64,000 bases of DNA. Source: Sphingobacterium pedocola (lineage in GTDB: Bacteria; Bacteroidota; Bacteroidia; Sphingobacteriales; Sphingobacteriaceae). Positions within the stretch are counted from its first letter, which is position 1, and every line of letters starts with the position of its first letter. The position numbers and the translations under genes were made by a program. Positions 41,224 through 49,982 of this stretch are shown in pieces. The notes below the pieces were generated by a model. It was not told the DNA's origin. It did no database searches and saw only the letters and a list, made by a program, of their open reading frames with translations. The stretch lies in the NCBI RefSeq assembly GCF_015209965.1, contig NZ_MU158690.1:855867-919866 (forward strand). The letters run 5' to 3'.

Positions 41224-43149
41224 ATGGAAATAGCACATATTTTTAAACGGTTGCGTAAGGACAATCCGAGGTGGGTAGTTTTATTAATTGATTTGGTGAT
41301 CGTGTGGGGCTGTTATATTCTCGCTAATTTCATCATCAATAGTTTTAAAGGACGATTTGACCTGCTGCTGATGGTTAAAAAGTCGGCAGTGGTTACCCTG
41401 ATCTATTGTGTATGCTTTTTATATTTTAAAACGTACAAAGGAATAATCCGACAGTCGGGAATTCGGGATGCACAATACATTATGACGGCGGTAGGCGTAG
41501 CAATGCTGGTATTATTTGCCGAGTCTTTTATCATTCGTTATTTTTTTGATCGAGGAACCCCCGTGGGCGATTTTTTGCGGATGTCATACGGTGTGTTGTT
41601 TATCCACGCTATCCTAACTATCGTAGCTATGGTGGCGGCACGTATATTCTACCGGACTATTTACGAACGTATTTTTTGGAACGAGCGTACAGTGAGCAGG
41701 GTCGTTATTGCCGGTGCCGGAAATATGGGCACGATAACGTATAACATCCTACAGAATGATACGCGAAACAAGTATAAGGTAGTAGCCGTCGTGGACGACA
41801 ACCCGAGCCGGATCGGAAAGCGTATTAACGGCTTTCATATTAAAGACATTGCCAACGTTACGAAGCAATATGTGGAAGATTTACGCGTGGATAAATTTAT
41901 TATTGCCTTGGATGACAGTAATAAAGAACGTTTAAAGCGTATATCTTCGATATTGGAGCCGCTGCCGACGAAGATTATGATCATGCCCTCTACGGCAAAA
42001 TTGCTGCAGGGGGAGGCTGCCGCACGGCAGATGCGTACGCTGCAGATTACCGATCTATTGGGTCGGGAGTCGATTAAGCTGGATAACCTCATTGTAAAAG
42101 CGTCCTTACAGGGGAAAGTCATTCTGGTAACGGGCGCGGCAGGTTCAATCGGATCTGAACTGGCGCGGCAGATCGCCTATAGCGACTGCAAGCGCATTAT
42201 CTTATTGGATCAGGCCGAATCTGCGCTCTACGACATGCAGCAAGAAATAGTGCAGATTGCTCCGAAAACCTCTTCTTATGTGGTGGGCAACGTACGCGAC
42301 CGGGTATTTATGCAGCAGGTGTTTGAAAAATATAGACCACAGCTGGTCTTCCATGCGGCGGCATATAAGCATGTGCCCCTGATGGAGAAAAACCCCTATG
42401 AGGCCATCCGAACGAATGTGTGCGGTACGAAGAATATTGCCGATCTGGCCGTACAGTTTGGTGCTGAAAAATTCGTTATGGTATCCACCGACAAGGCCGT
42501 GAACCCCACAAACGTAATGGGCGCGACGAAACGCATTGCGGAGATTTATGTCTCGGCACTGAACAGACAAAGTACAACTAATTTCATCGTCACCCGTTTT
42601 GGAAATGTACTCGGCTCCAATGGCTCTGTGATCCCGCTTTTTGAGAAGCAACTGAAAAAAGGCGGACCGCTCACGGTAACGCATCCGGATATTACGCGTT
42701 ATTTTATGACGATTCCCGAAGCCTGCCAACTGGTACAGGAAGCTGCAGTGATGGGCGATGGGGGTGAAATATTTGTATTTGATATGGGGCAACCCATTAA
42801 AATCATGGACCTGGCGAAGCGGATGATCCGACTGAAGGGATACCGTTATCCGGAAGATATCAATATTGAGATCACCGGATTACGCCCCGGAGAAAAGACC
42901 TATGAGGAATTGTTGGCGAATGATGAAAATACCCAGAAAACGCATCACGAGAAGATCATGATTGCAAAGGTGAATACGGAGGATGTAGACGTGAAGAAAT
43001 ACAAAATTGAGCAGTTATGTACACTTACCTGTTCAGAAGCCATCGATCGCATGGCTCTGGTGTCGATGATGAAGGACATTGTGCCGGAGTACGTCTCGAA
43101 AAATTCGATCTACGAACAGTTGGATAATGCCGAGGAAATGATACTATAA
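41224..43149 (+). CDS. Membrane-bound nucleoside-diphosphate-sugar 4,6-dehydratase (CapD/WbpM/FlaA1 class)
   Basis: A 641-residue protein with four N-terminal membrane helices (about residues 15-130), a CoA-binding-like Rossmann domain (about 150-270, VVIAGAGNMG) and a C-terminal dehydratase domain (about 290-600). The latter has VTGAAGSIGSELARQIA and STDKAVNPTNVMGATKR, with Met in place of the usual Tyr. The class makes UDP-4-keto-6-deoxy-GlcNAc for deoxyamino sugars such as QuiNAc or FucNAc. It fits the WecA/epimerase/WbuB trio of the polysaccharide locus, yet it sits beyond the wzc terminator inside the inverted-repeat block. It is followed by a good terminator. Confidence 0.92.
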   Translation: MEIAHIFKRLRKDNPRWVVLLIDLVIVWGCYILANFIINSFKGRFDLLLMVKKSAVVTLIYCVCFLYFKTYKGIIRQSGIRDAQYIMTAVGVAMLVLFAESFIIRYFFDRGTPVGDFLRMSYGVLFIHAILTIVAMVAARIFYRTIYERIFWNERTVSRVVIAGAGNMGTITYNILQNDTRNKYKVVAVVDDNPSRIGKRINGFHIKDIANVTKQYVEDLRVDKFIIALDDSNKERLKRISSILEPLPTKIMIMPSTAKLLQGEAAARQMRTLQITDLLGRESIKLDNLIVKASLQGKVILVTGAAGSIGSELARQIAYSDCKRIILLDQAESALYDMQQEIVQIAPKTSSYVVGNVRDRVFMQQVFEKYRPQLVFHAAAYKHVPLMEKNPYEAIRTNVCGTKNIADLAVQFGAEKFVMVSTDKAVNPTNVMGATKRIAEIYVSALNRQSTTNFIVTRFGNVLGSNGSVIPLFEKQLKKGGPLTVTHPDITRYFMTIPEACQLVQEAAVMGDGGEIFVFDMGQPIKIMDLAKRMIRLKGYRYPEDINIEITGLRPGEKTYEELLANDENTQKTHHEKIMIAKVNTEDVDVKKYKIEQLCTLTCSEAIDRMALVSMMKDIVPEYVSKNSIYEQLDNAEEMIL

Positions 43150-43175
43150 GAAGCTAGGTAGAATTTTAAATAGTG

Positions 43176-43211
43176 AATCCTGAAAACACAGCCGTTTCAG
43201 GATTTTTTTTG
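43176..43211 (+). terminator. Rho-independent terminator
   Basis: AATCCTGAAA (43176-43185), a 9-nt loop and TTTCAGGATT (43195-43204) form a perfect 10-bp stem followed by TTTTTTG. A related AATCCTG...CAGGATT hairpin occurs at 52474-52500. Confidence 0.85.
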
Positions 43212-43325
43212 TTATAGAGCTGGATAATCTACTTGGCTACGACGCTGCCGAGCTGTGCGGCGTAAACAACATCTTAGAAAACAATCTGATGCACGTGTTG
43301 TTATAATCATAACTACTTATGAAAA

Positions 43326-43342
43326 ACTGGAGTGCCTCCAGT
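43326..43342 (+). promoter_or_regulatory. Hairpin in the leader of the LuxR-type regulator
   Basis: ACTGGAG (43326-43332), loop TGC and CTCCAGT (43336-43342) form a perfect 7-bp stem followed by AATTTTTGG. It lies 43 bp before the start codon; CTGGAG recurs at 43356. It may be an attenuator or mRNA-stability element. Confidence 0.4.
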
Positions 43343-43385
43343 AATTTTTGGATTGCTGGAGTATCTCCGAAAGGAGGTTGGGGTT

Positions 43386-44006
43386 ATGGATACGGTAAGG
43401 ATAGGCATAATTGATGACAATGATATTGTACGCAATGTATTACGGGTTTTGTTAACGACCTACTCGGATACGGAATTCGATATTGTCCTTGAATTGTCTT
43501 CATTGGTCGATGTTCACTCACATGAGCACAGCAATCCCGATGCGATTCTCCTTGATATCAATATGCCGCATATCGACGGCATTACAGGTATTCCCATACT
43601 AAAAAGACTTTTTCCCGATTGTGTAATCATCATGCTGACGGATCGGGAAGATCTTACATCTCTACGTAAAAGCATCTCTGCTGGCGCACTGGGTTATGTA
43701 AAGAAAGGGACAAACCAGCAAGAACTGGTTTTTATTATCAAACAGGTCATTGCGGGTGGATCCTATGTGAGTCCGATATTGGCACGCTCCTTCTTTACAG
43801 AAATGCAGGAAAAGGAGCGTACAGTAAGCCACTTGACAGAGCGGGAACAAAGTATCGTACGAGGGATCGTCGATGGCATGAGTTATAAGTTGATCGCACA
43901 CCATTATGGAATATCGCTTGATACCGTCCGTGAACACATCAAAAAAATATACCGTAAGCTGAATATAAACAGCAAAGGGGAATTACTGGCTATTGTCAAA
44001 TTTTAA
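43386..44006 (+). CDS. NarL/LuxR-type response regulator
   Basis: A 206-residue regulator: receiver domain (about 1-120) with D10/D11, phospho-acceptor D57 in ILLDINMPHIDG and K106 in GYVKKGT; a LuxR-type HTH follows (about 144-206, LTEREQSIVRGIVDGM, then SLDTVREHIKKIYRKLNI). No kinase gene is adjacent. It starts 96 bp before the outer-membrane barrel gene and has a Shine-Dalgarno GGAGG 8 nt before the ATG at 43386. Two identical palindromes at downstream promoters are its likely targets, making it the probable activator of the fibre operon. That link is inference from position and symmetry. Confidence 0.88.
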   Translation: MDTVRIGIIDDNDIVRNVLRVLLTTYSDTEFDIVLELSSLVDVHSHEHSNPDAILLDINMPHIDGITGIPILKRLFPDCVIIMLTDREDLTSLRKSISAGALGYVKKGTNQQELVFIIKQVIAGGSYVSPILARSFFTEMQEKERTVSHLTEREQSIVRGIVDGMSYKLIAHHYGISLDTVREHIKKIYRKLNINSKGELLAIVKF

Positions 44007-44010
44007 TGAC

Positions 44011-44068
44011 GCCACATCTTTATGTGATGGCGGAAATTTCAGAAGTCAAGTGCTAATGATGACTTTTG
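44011..44068 (+). promoter_or_regulatory. Operator and activator-type promoter, copy 1 (barrel gene)
   Basis: CCACATC-TTT-ATGTGATGG (44012-44030) contains the palindrome CACAT-N4-ATGTG. It is followed by AAATTTC (44034-44040), a 20-nt spacer and GACTTTTG (44061-44068). The last two are near matches to the -33 and -7 boxes, so the promoter is weak and an activator bound just upstream would help. The same pattern and the same spacing recur at 47003-47059. Confidence 0.6.
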
Positions 44069-44101
44069 CATCGGTCTGAAAATCAAGACCCGATGTAAAG
44101 A

Positions 44102-46987
44102 ATGGTGATACCCGGTTTAAAATTAATTAAGAAATGCGCTGCACTGGTTGGAGTGCTGGGGCTTTGCTTTTTAATTGGGTTATCACCAGTAGTCCAGGCG
44201 CAGGAAGCATCCGTGCATGCTTATTTCCTGAGAGATACGATTGATATTCAGTCGGGCAACACGTTTTCCAACCAATTGGTAATCGAAAATAAGACCGATA
44301 AAGTACTAAACTTTGATGTCTTACACCAGTTCGCCGGTGCTGCTTTATTGGCCTTGCCGCAAACAGGTACGGTAGAGGCCTACGGAAAACGCGTATACCC
44401 GGTAAAGTTTCTTGCTGATAAGCAATTAATTTCCAAAAACATACAGAATTTTGCGGTACAAATAACAGCTTCGATCAATTCGGATATGACATGGCCAGTT
44501 GTTTCAGCCAGTTTTACGACCCATTTAATCGATGCGCAAGGTTTATTTCTGGATGTGGAACAGGCAGAAGTATACCTGGATCCGCATAGCACACAGGTTG
44601 ATCTTCCTATCCGTGTATTTAACAACAGTCTTATCGCGTCGGTATTTCGGCTTGAATTTTATGAAACGCCGGAAGGATTGAACTTTGTCCCGTCGCAGGA
44701 TACGATCACAGTGGCGCCAGATGAACAGCGATTGATCAGGATTAAAGCGGTTTACACGGGTAAAAGCCGCAATAACGCCGATTTTGCCGTGACGATTCGC
44801 GCCATAGACCCGTTGGGGAAACAGCTGGCCGTGAAAAAGGTCAGGGTAATGGCACTCAGCAATAGTAGGAACCTGGTCTTAAACCAACAGGATATTTATT
44901 TTAAAAATAGGCCGAATACGCTTGTAATGAATTATGTGAACGGAAATAATTTCAATGCGGTACAGCTCTTGGGAACGGGCAAATATACGCTGAACAATCA
45001 GGAAGAGGTCGGTTATAATTTGAATTTCAATTATTATCCCCGACGCAAATCTTATCTTTTAAATGATACGTATGCGTATTATAAAGGGGAACAATGGGGC
45101 GTACATGTAGGAAGTATCTACGGTAACCTGGATTACAATGTGAATGGAAAGGGAATCAAAGGATCGCTTTTCTTTCCGGGAAATAAACGCATCACACTAT
45201 ATGGTGTAGACAACAATTATACTTTAGCATCGAATGAGACGCTGAACAAACGCAATGGCTATACGCTTGCCACGGAATATGTGGACGGTATACCTGATAA
45301 AGAGAACTCGCGTGTGGTCTTACTGTACAACAACGATAAGAGCCTAAACAGCGATAGCTACCTGGCTTCTGGAAAACAAAAATTATTTGCCGATGAGCGA
45401 AATAGTTTGATCGCGGAGGGTGGGCTTAGCACACAGACTATCGACCAAGGAAACTTGAAAGATAATTATGCAGGTTTTGCTGTAGGTAGCGCGTATCAGT
45501 TCGAGTCGCCCTCGCTATCGCTACGTTCGTATCACTATTACAGTTCACCTTATTACGCAGGGCTCAGAAGGGGGCTGATGCAATCGGACAATTCACTGGC
45601 TTTGCCCTTGGGGGCGAGGCAGTCGTTAAATGCACAGGTCAATTACTCCCGTTCTCAGGCCCGATATGTTTCGGAGCAATGGAATGAGTGGGCTGCGCAG
45701 ATTAATCGGTATACGCAACAAACGATCCAGCTTGGTTATCAAACGGCTATGGGAAACAACTGGAATATGACGTTGTCTCCGTACTATTTTAAACAGGACA
45801 TGTCCCTAAACAGCGGTTCGGTGGTAGACTCTTCGTGGACGTCTAGCTCGTATCGGATTAAAACAGCACTAAATTACAACACCAGCAAGCATAGTATTGC
45901 TTTGTCAATGGACAACGGATATACGTCTGAGAATACATCACAACGGCCTCCGGCTCCCTATTTCTCGACACGGGTGAATGCGAGCTACCGGAATAACATA
46001 TGGGGTGTAAATGCCTTTTATCAACACAACCCATTTTATATCTCGGATGCGCTCGCCAATGGTACGAGTAGGGATTACGATGTGCTATCCATAGGGCCTA
46101 ATATATCCTTTGCTGCACTCGACAACCGATTGAGTGTCACCGCCTCGGCCATGTACTATTACTATGGGTATTCAAAAAACCAGAACTATATTGGGAATGC
46201 ACACGCACGGTGGAATCTGAAAAATGATTGGGCGATTTCGACAGAACTGTATTTCGGCGTGAACAGATTCCAAAATTTACGTCAGTATAATCCGGAAACA
46301 GGGCTTAATAATCTGGAGCCGAATATCGATTATAGGGATCCGTCACTTTATACGACGCGGCAGATCAAAATAGGGGTCGAAAAGAAAATTGGCGCGCAAG
46401 CGAATGGACGGGAGAAAAAACTGACCCTAATCTATTTTGAAGACTTGAATAACAACGGGATACAGGATAAGGGTGAGCAGCTGGTATCGGGTATCTTGGT
46501 TAAGATCAATGGATTGGCCGCGATTACTAATGACAAAGGTATGGTAACCTTTACCGCCCCTACTGATAAGGTGTATGCGCCTGTCATTGCGAATATGAAT
46601 GGTTGGAATACTTCGCCCCTAGCACCCTCGGAGATAGGGGTAACAAAGGATGTAAAGATCATGATGCCCTTGGTCAAAACGGTACGGTTGAGTGGCGAGT
46701 TGCGTACAATTAAGGAGGCTTATACGGAAGCGTTTGGTTCGCTCGCAGGGATTCGCGTATATGCGAAAGACGCGCACGGTATGGTGTATAAGACCATGAC
46801 AAACGAAAACGGTAGGTTCAATCTATTCTTGCCCGAGACCGAATACACGGTATCTATTGATGATGTTGCTTTGCCATTAAGGGTGATCGACAATGAAAAG
46901 TCGATTGTCCTTCATAAAGGCACTGATGCGCACCTCACGTTTGAGTCCAGGGATCAACGGCGGAAAGTGGAGGTGAAAAAATTTTAA
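44102..46987 (+). CDS. Large outer-membrane beta-barrel, usher-like
   Basis: A 961-residue exported protein: signal peptide (about 1-33, ending VVQAQ), an N-terminal region of Ig-like/chaperone-like beta domains (about 35-260), and a long beta-barrel-like region (about 290-770) of alternating aromatic strands such as YNLNFNYYPRRKSYLL and ALNYNTSKHSIALSM. Two C-terminal carboxypeptidase-regulatory/SdrD-like domains follow (IYFEDLNNNGIQDKGEQLVSG, later YKTMTNENGRFNLFLPETEY). Barrel plus periplasmic beta domains at both ends is the plan of fimbrial ushers, though I see no classical usher signature. It is followed by subunit, chaperone and second subunit genes. The usher role is inference. Confidence 0.65.
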   Translation: MVIPGLKLIKKCAALVGVLGLCFLIGLSPVVQAQEASVHAYFLRDTIDIQSGNTFSNQLVIENKTDKVLNFDVLHQFAGAALLALPQTGTVEAYGKRVYPVKFLADKQLISKNIQNFAVQITASINSDMTWPVVSASFTTHLIDAQGLFLDVEQAEVYLDPHSTQVDLPIRVFNNSLIASVFRLEFYETPEGLNFVPSQDTITVAPDEQRLIRIKAVYTGKSRNNADFAVTIRAIDPLGKQLAVKKVRVMALSNSRNLVLNQQDIYFKNRPNTLVMNYVNGNNFNAVQLLGTGKYTLNNQEEVGYNLNFNYYPRRKSYLLNDTYAYYKGEQWGVHVGSIYGNLDYNVNGKGIKGSLFFPGNKRITLYGVDNNYTLASNETLNKRNGYTLATEYVDGIPDKENSRVVLLYNNDKSLNSDSYLASGKQKLFADERNSLIAEGGLSTQTIDQGNLKDNYAGFAVGSAYQFESPSLSLRSYHYYSSPYYAGLRRGLMQSDNSLALPLGARQSLNAQVNYSRSQARYVSEQWNEWAAQINRYTQQTIQLGYQTAMGNNWNMTLSPYYFKQDMSLNSGSVVDSSWTSSSYRIKTALNYNTSKHSIALSMDNGYTSENTSQRPPAPYFSTRVNASYRNNIWGVNAFYQHNPFYISDALANGTSRDYDVLSIGPNISFAALDNRLSVTASAMYYYYGYSKNQNYIGNAHARWNLKNDWAISTELYFGVNRFQNLRQYNPETGLNNLEPNIDYRDPSLYTTRQIKIGVEKKIGAQANGREKKLTLIYFEDLNNNGIQDKGEQLVSGILVKINGLAAITNDKGMVTFTAPTDKVYAPVIANMNGWNTSPLAPSEIGVTKDVKIMMPLVKTVRLSGELRTIKEAYTEAFGSLAGIRVYAKDAHGMVYKTMTNENGRFNLFLPETEYTVSIDDVALPLRVIDNEKSIVLHKGTDAHLTFESRDQRRKVEVKKF

Positions 46988-47001
46988 AAATAAATTGCGA
47001 T

Positions 47002-47061
47002 CCCACATCAACATGTGATGGGCAAAATTTTAAAAGACAAGTAATCGTATGCAATTTTGCA
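47002..47061 (+). promoter_or_regulatory. Operator and activator-type promoter, copy 2 (small subunit gene)
   Basis: CCACATC-AAC-ATGTGATGG (47003-47021), then AAAATTTT, a conserved AGACAAGT block and CAATTTTG (47052-47059). The distance from the palindrome to TTTTGCA is 34 bp in both copies, and the intervening bases are partly conserved. It gives the small subunit gene its own promoter. Confidence 0.6.
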
Positions 47062-47106
47062 GCAGTTAATTAGAAGACAAAATATAAAAAATAAAAACTC
47101 AAAAAA

Positions 47107-47646
47107 ATGAAAAACAACATGTTAATTTTGGTGGCTGTAGTAGCCGCATTGGTATCTACAACTGATTTGGCAAACGCACAATCAAGGGATGTAACGGTGA
47201 GTGTAGAATTAAAAGATGTATTAAGTGCTGGTGGTATTGGCGACGGTGGTACAGCAGCAGGAGCAAACGCCGTAGATTTTCTCTTCGATAATGTGAACAA
47301 ATACAATACGACGCAGACACAGACAATAGCAGATCAAGTACGTGTGTTGAGTACAAAGTCTTATGTCGTAAACTTAAAAGCGCAGACACCAACTTTCGTA
47401 TCGACTACAAGCTCAGCCACCTTGCCTTTGGATATCTTGAAAGTTTCTGCATCGAAAACAGGAGCGAATGCATTTGGAGACGTAATTACTCCGACTACAC
47501 TCGATCAGTTAATTGTTTCACAAAGCGTAGCTACATTAGATCAAGGTTATGACTTTAAATACGAGATCGCACCAAATCAAACCTTGATCGAGGCGGATAA
47601 AGAAAAATACAACGTCGTATTGACGTATACTGTTTCTGCCCAGTAA
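47107..47646 (+). CDS. Small exported fibre subunit (pilin-like)
   Basis: A 179-residue protein with a signal peptide (about 1-24, ending ANAQS) and a beta-rich body without cysteine. The segment VDFLFDNVNKYNTT...VRVLSTKSYVVNLKA and the ending KEKYNVVLTYTVSAQ align with the last domain of the 473-frame protein at 48533 (VDLAFTSADHYRNG..., TPYQVSVRA, GKYTAVITYTLTAL). The conserved C-terminal beta strand is what a donor-strand or chaperone-captured pilin would offer. It has its own promoter and is followed by a strong hairpin, which fits a highly expressed major subunit. The family is not recognised by name; it recalls DUF4402-type proteins. Confidence 0.62.
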   Translation: MKNNMLILVAVVAALVSTTDLANAQSRDVTVSVELKDVLSAGGIGDGGTAAGANAVDFLFDNVNKYNTTQTQTIADQVRVLSTKSYVVNLKAQTPTFVSTTSSATLPLDILKVSASKTGANAFGDVITPTTLDQLIVSQSVATLDQGYDFKYEIAPNQTLIEADKEKYNVVLTYTVSAQ

Positions 47647-47659
47647 TCATACGGTAAGT

Positions 47660-47690
47660 AAAGTTGATGCAAACATTTTGCATCAACTTT
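47660..47690 (+). terminator. Strong hairpin between small subunit and chaperone genes
   Basis: AAAGTTGATGCAAA (47660-47673), loop CAT and TTTGCATCAACTTT (47677-47690) form a perfect 14-bp stem followed by TGTATTT. It is probably a partial terminator or 3'-protecting hairpin that makes subunit mRNA exceed chaperone mRNA. Confidence 0.7.
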
Positions 47691-47721
47691 TGTATTTCAG
47701 ATAAATGTTATTTTCTAACCC

Positions 47722-48543
47722 ATGAACTTGAAAATGTTATTTTCGCTACGTGCTCTTCGTGTACTTTCGCTGTTCATACTCACAGTGGGTTCGTCGTATG
47801 CGCAGGATATATCGGTATCGCCTTCGGTTATAACGTTGTCGGGTAATCCCGGAGAAACGATATCCGAAACACTCACGATAACCAATTCGGGGAAAATGCC
47901 TTACGAATTCTTAGTTAGTATTAAAGATTGGAAAAGGGAGATCTCCGGAAATAAGGTACATGCGGATGCAGGTACATTGCCAAATTCGAATAGCGCTTGG
48001 ATCCGTGTCGCTGAGAATTCATTTGTCATCAAACCCGGTGAACGGAAGCTGGTTACAATCTATATGGAGATTCCGGCTGAAGGGGTGGGGCATGTTGCTT
48101 CAAACAGTATGGTGTTTTTAACGCAAACCAATCCGCAGGAGTCTGCAACGAACGAATCGGCTATCGGCATAAAGATTGCATACGAATTCGGTGTACAGCT
48201 TTTTTACAATCCAGCCGCCGCGCAAAAAGGTGAAATAGAATACGAACAGTTGACGTTTATTTCGGCTCAGGATGAGAAAGCGGCTAAGGTACAACTGCAA
48301 TATAAAAACGACGGCGATGTCAATAAAACCGGTACAATCCGTGTTGAACTCACGAATAAAGAAAGTGGGGAAGAATTTAAATTGCAACCTGTACCGTTTG
48401 CGATTATGCCGCATGATGTACAGATTATGCAGATAGCGTTGCCTGCTGGCATGCCGAAAGGGAACTACTTGCTGGTATCTTTACTGGATGCTGGAGCCGG
48501 ATACAATCTTAAAGTTGCTGAAAAGGATATTTATGTGGAATAG
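47722..48543 (+). CDS. PapD-like periplasmic chaperone
   Basis: A 273-residue exported protein: signal peptide (about 1-28, ending SSYAQD), then an Ig-like domain with ISVSPSVITLSGNPGETISETLTITN and later SFVIKPGERKLVTIYMEIP, the G-strand-like edge of PapD-type chaperones. A second beta domain follows (IEYEQLTFISAQDEKAAKVQLQ onwards). Two Ig-like domains of this length match fimbrial chaperones and the related DUF916-like proteins. It lies between two predicted subunit genes and overlaps the second by 11 bp. It would hold subunits in the periplasm for delivery to the barrel protein. Confidence 0.65.
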   Translation: MNLKMLFSLRALRVLSLFILTVGSSYAQDISVSPSVITLSGNPGETISETLTITNSGKMPYEFLVSIKDWKREISGNKVHADAGTLPNSNSAWIRVAENSFVIKPGERKLVTIYMEIPAEGVGHVASNSMVFLTQTNPQESATNESAIGIKIAYEFGVQLFYNPAAAQKGEIEYEQLTFISAQDEKAAKVQLQYKNDGDVNKTGTIRVELTNKESGEEFKLQPVPFAIMPHDVQIMQIALPAGMPKGNYLLVSLLDAGAGYNLKVAEKDIYVE

Positions 48544-49909
48544 AAGCTTGAGTGTGATGGGGGTACTCCTGGTTGCACTGATGGGTGCAGTAAGGGCACA
48601 AAATGCGACACTTCAGATCAATGAAGCGGCACTGCGGGCGGGGCAGGTATCTTTCAATGCTTCGGGGTTTCAATATAATTCGGTGGTATCGTTGCTTCCA
48701 GGTTTACAGGCGCGAACTGCCGGCACCAACTTTAGCAGTACCAATTCTACCGCGGTGGTACCGGTAAATCGGGTGTCTTTAACGCTCAATAGAACTGGTG
48801 TAGATTATACAACCGTAATGCTAAGCGCTACAGAACAGAATCTTTTTTCAACGATAATAGGGCTTTTTTCAACGGGGGCATTTAGCTTGCGGTACGCAAT
48901 AAATAACCTAAATAATTATGCCTGGGTACTTGGAGACTATCAAACTATATTGCATTTAAGGATAACGGGGATAAATTTGGGCGTATCGGTTAACCCAACC
49001 TCTGCTTTATTGAACTTGGCCGTACCAGCTATCTTAACACCAAATACTACCCCTTCAGATATCCTGTTACATGTCAATTCCTTCGATCACTTCCGGAATG
49101 GCTATACCTCCAGCGCATTGGGCCAGATCAGTATGTTGCACACGGTGCCGATGCAGTTTTCCTTAGCTACGGCCAGCACTAAATTTACATTTTCTAACGG
49201 TGCCACCGGGGTTAGTGATCCGAATGGGCTAACTTCAGCTTTGCAGTATATGGTAACCGCCCCACAAGGCGGTACGACAATTAGCCTGGGCACGACGAAA
49301 CAGAAGTTCTATTCGGTCGCTACAGTGCCTGTTGGCAACAAAACCAGTTTGACTCCACAGATTAAAATAGGAGCAGCGGCACTAAAACAACATTTTATAA
49401 ATAAAGGGGTATATAGTACCACATTCGATCTACAGGTGCAAGATAAGGATACGACTCCATCCGTATCGAAAACAACAACAAATAACCTGACCGTACAGGT
49501 AGCGGATATGGGCGAATTGAAGCTAAGTAATGCAGCGGTGGATCTGGCGTTTACCAGTGCTGACCATTATCGAAATGGGGTGAGCAGTACTCTTGCGGAG
49601 CACATCACAGTGAGTAAAACTACACCCTATCAAGTGAGCGTAAGGGCAAACAGTGCTAATTTCACGTTCGGGCCCAATGTTATCCCGGTATCTTCCCTCC
49701 AGATCGGACCAGCAACAGGGGAAACAGGGGTAAATACGATTGCGGAACTATCGACACAATCTCAGGTGCTTATATCGTCTAACGTGCCGCAGGTAGATAA
49801 GAAGTATGGGATACGCTATGCGATCCCCAGTATCAAGACGGCTGCATTAATAAACAAAGCAAAAGGAAAGTATACAGCAGTGATTACTTATACACTAACC
49901 GCTCTGTAA
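48533..49909 (+). CDS. Large exported fibre subunit or tip adhesin with repeated pilin-like domains
   Basis: From the ATG at 48533 (MWNRSLSVMGVLLVALMGAV) the product has 458 residues, with a signal peptide ending in VRAQN. An N-terminal domain of unknown type (about 25-155) is followed by two similar domains: SFDHFRNGYTSSALGQISML with PMQFSLATASTKFTFSNG, and SADHYRNGVSSTLAEHITVS with PYQVSVRANSANFTFGPN. The final strand TAVITYTLTAL parallels the end of the small subunit. It overlaps the chaperone gene by 11 bp and is the last gene of the operon. The layout suits an adhesin-tipped fibre; no ligand can be predicted. Confidence 0.6.
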   Translation: MWNRSLSVMGVLLVALMGAVRAQNATLQINEAALRAGQVSFNASGFQYNSVVSLLPGLQARTAGTNFSSTNSTAVVPVNRVSLTLNRTGVDYTTVMLSATEQNLFSTIIGLFSTGAFSLRYAINNLNNYAWVLGDYQTILHLRITGINLGVSVNPTSALLNLAVPAILTPNTTPSDILLHVNSFDHFRNGYTSSALGQISMLHTVPMQFSLATASTKFTFSNGATGVSDPNGLTSALQYMVTAPQGGTTISLGTTKQKFYSVATVPVGNKTSLTPQIKIGAAALKQHFINKGVYSTTFDLQVQDKDTTPSVSKTTTNNLTVQVADMGELKLSNAAVDLAFTSADHYRNGVSSTLAEHITVSKTTPYQVSVRANSANFTFGPNVIPVSSLQIGPATGETGVNTIAELSTQSQVLISSNVPQVDKKYGIRYAIPSIKTAALINKAKGKYTAVITYTLTAL

Positions 49910-49919
49910 GTCGAGATCA

Positions 49920-49982
49920 AGTGTAGCAATTAATACCTAGCATTAATACTCAATACTTAATACTAAATACTAATAATAAGAT
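49920..49982. repeat. Type I pyrimidine-arm junction
   Basis: ATTAATACCTAGCATTAATACTCAATACTTAATACTAAATACTAATA-type words lie between the convergent ends of the fibre operon and the small leftward gene. It matches only the last part of the type I element. Confidence 0.6.

Noticed and set aside
42202..42792. Leftward 196-codon frame
   Set aside because: It is antisense to the conserved catalytic domain of the membrane dehydratase, whose codon pattern explains the opening.
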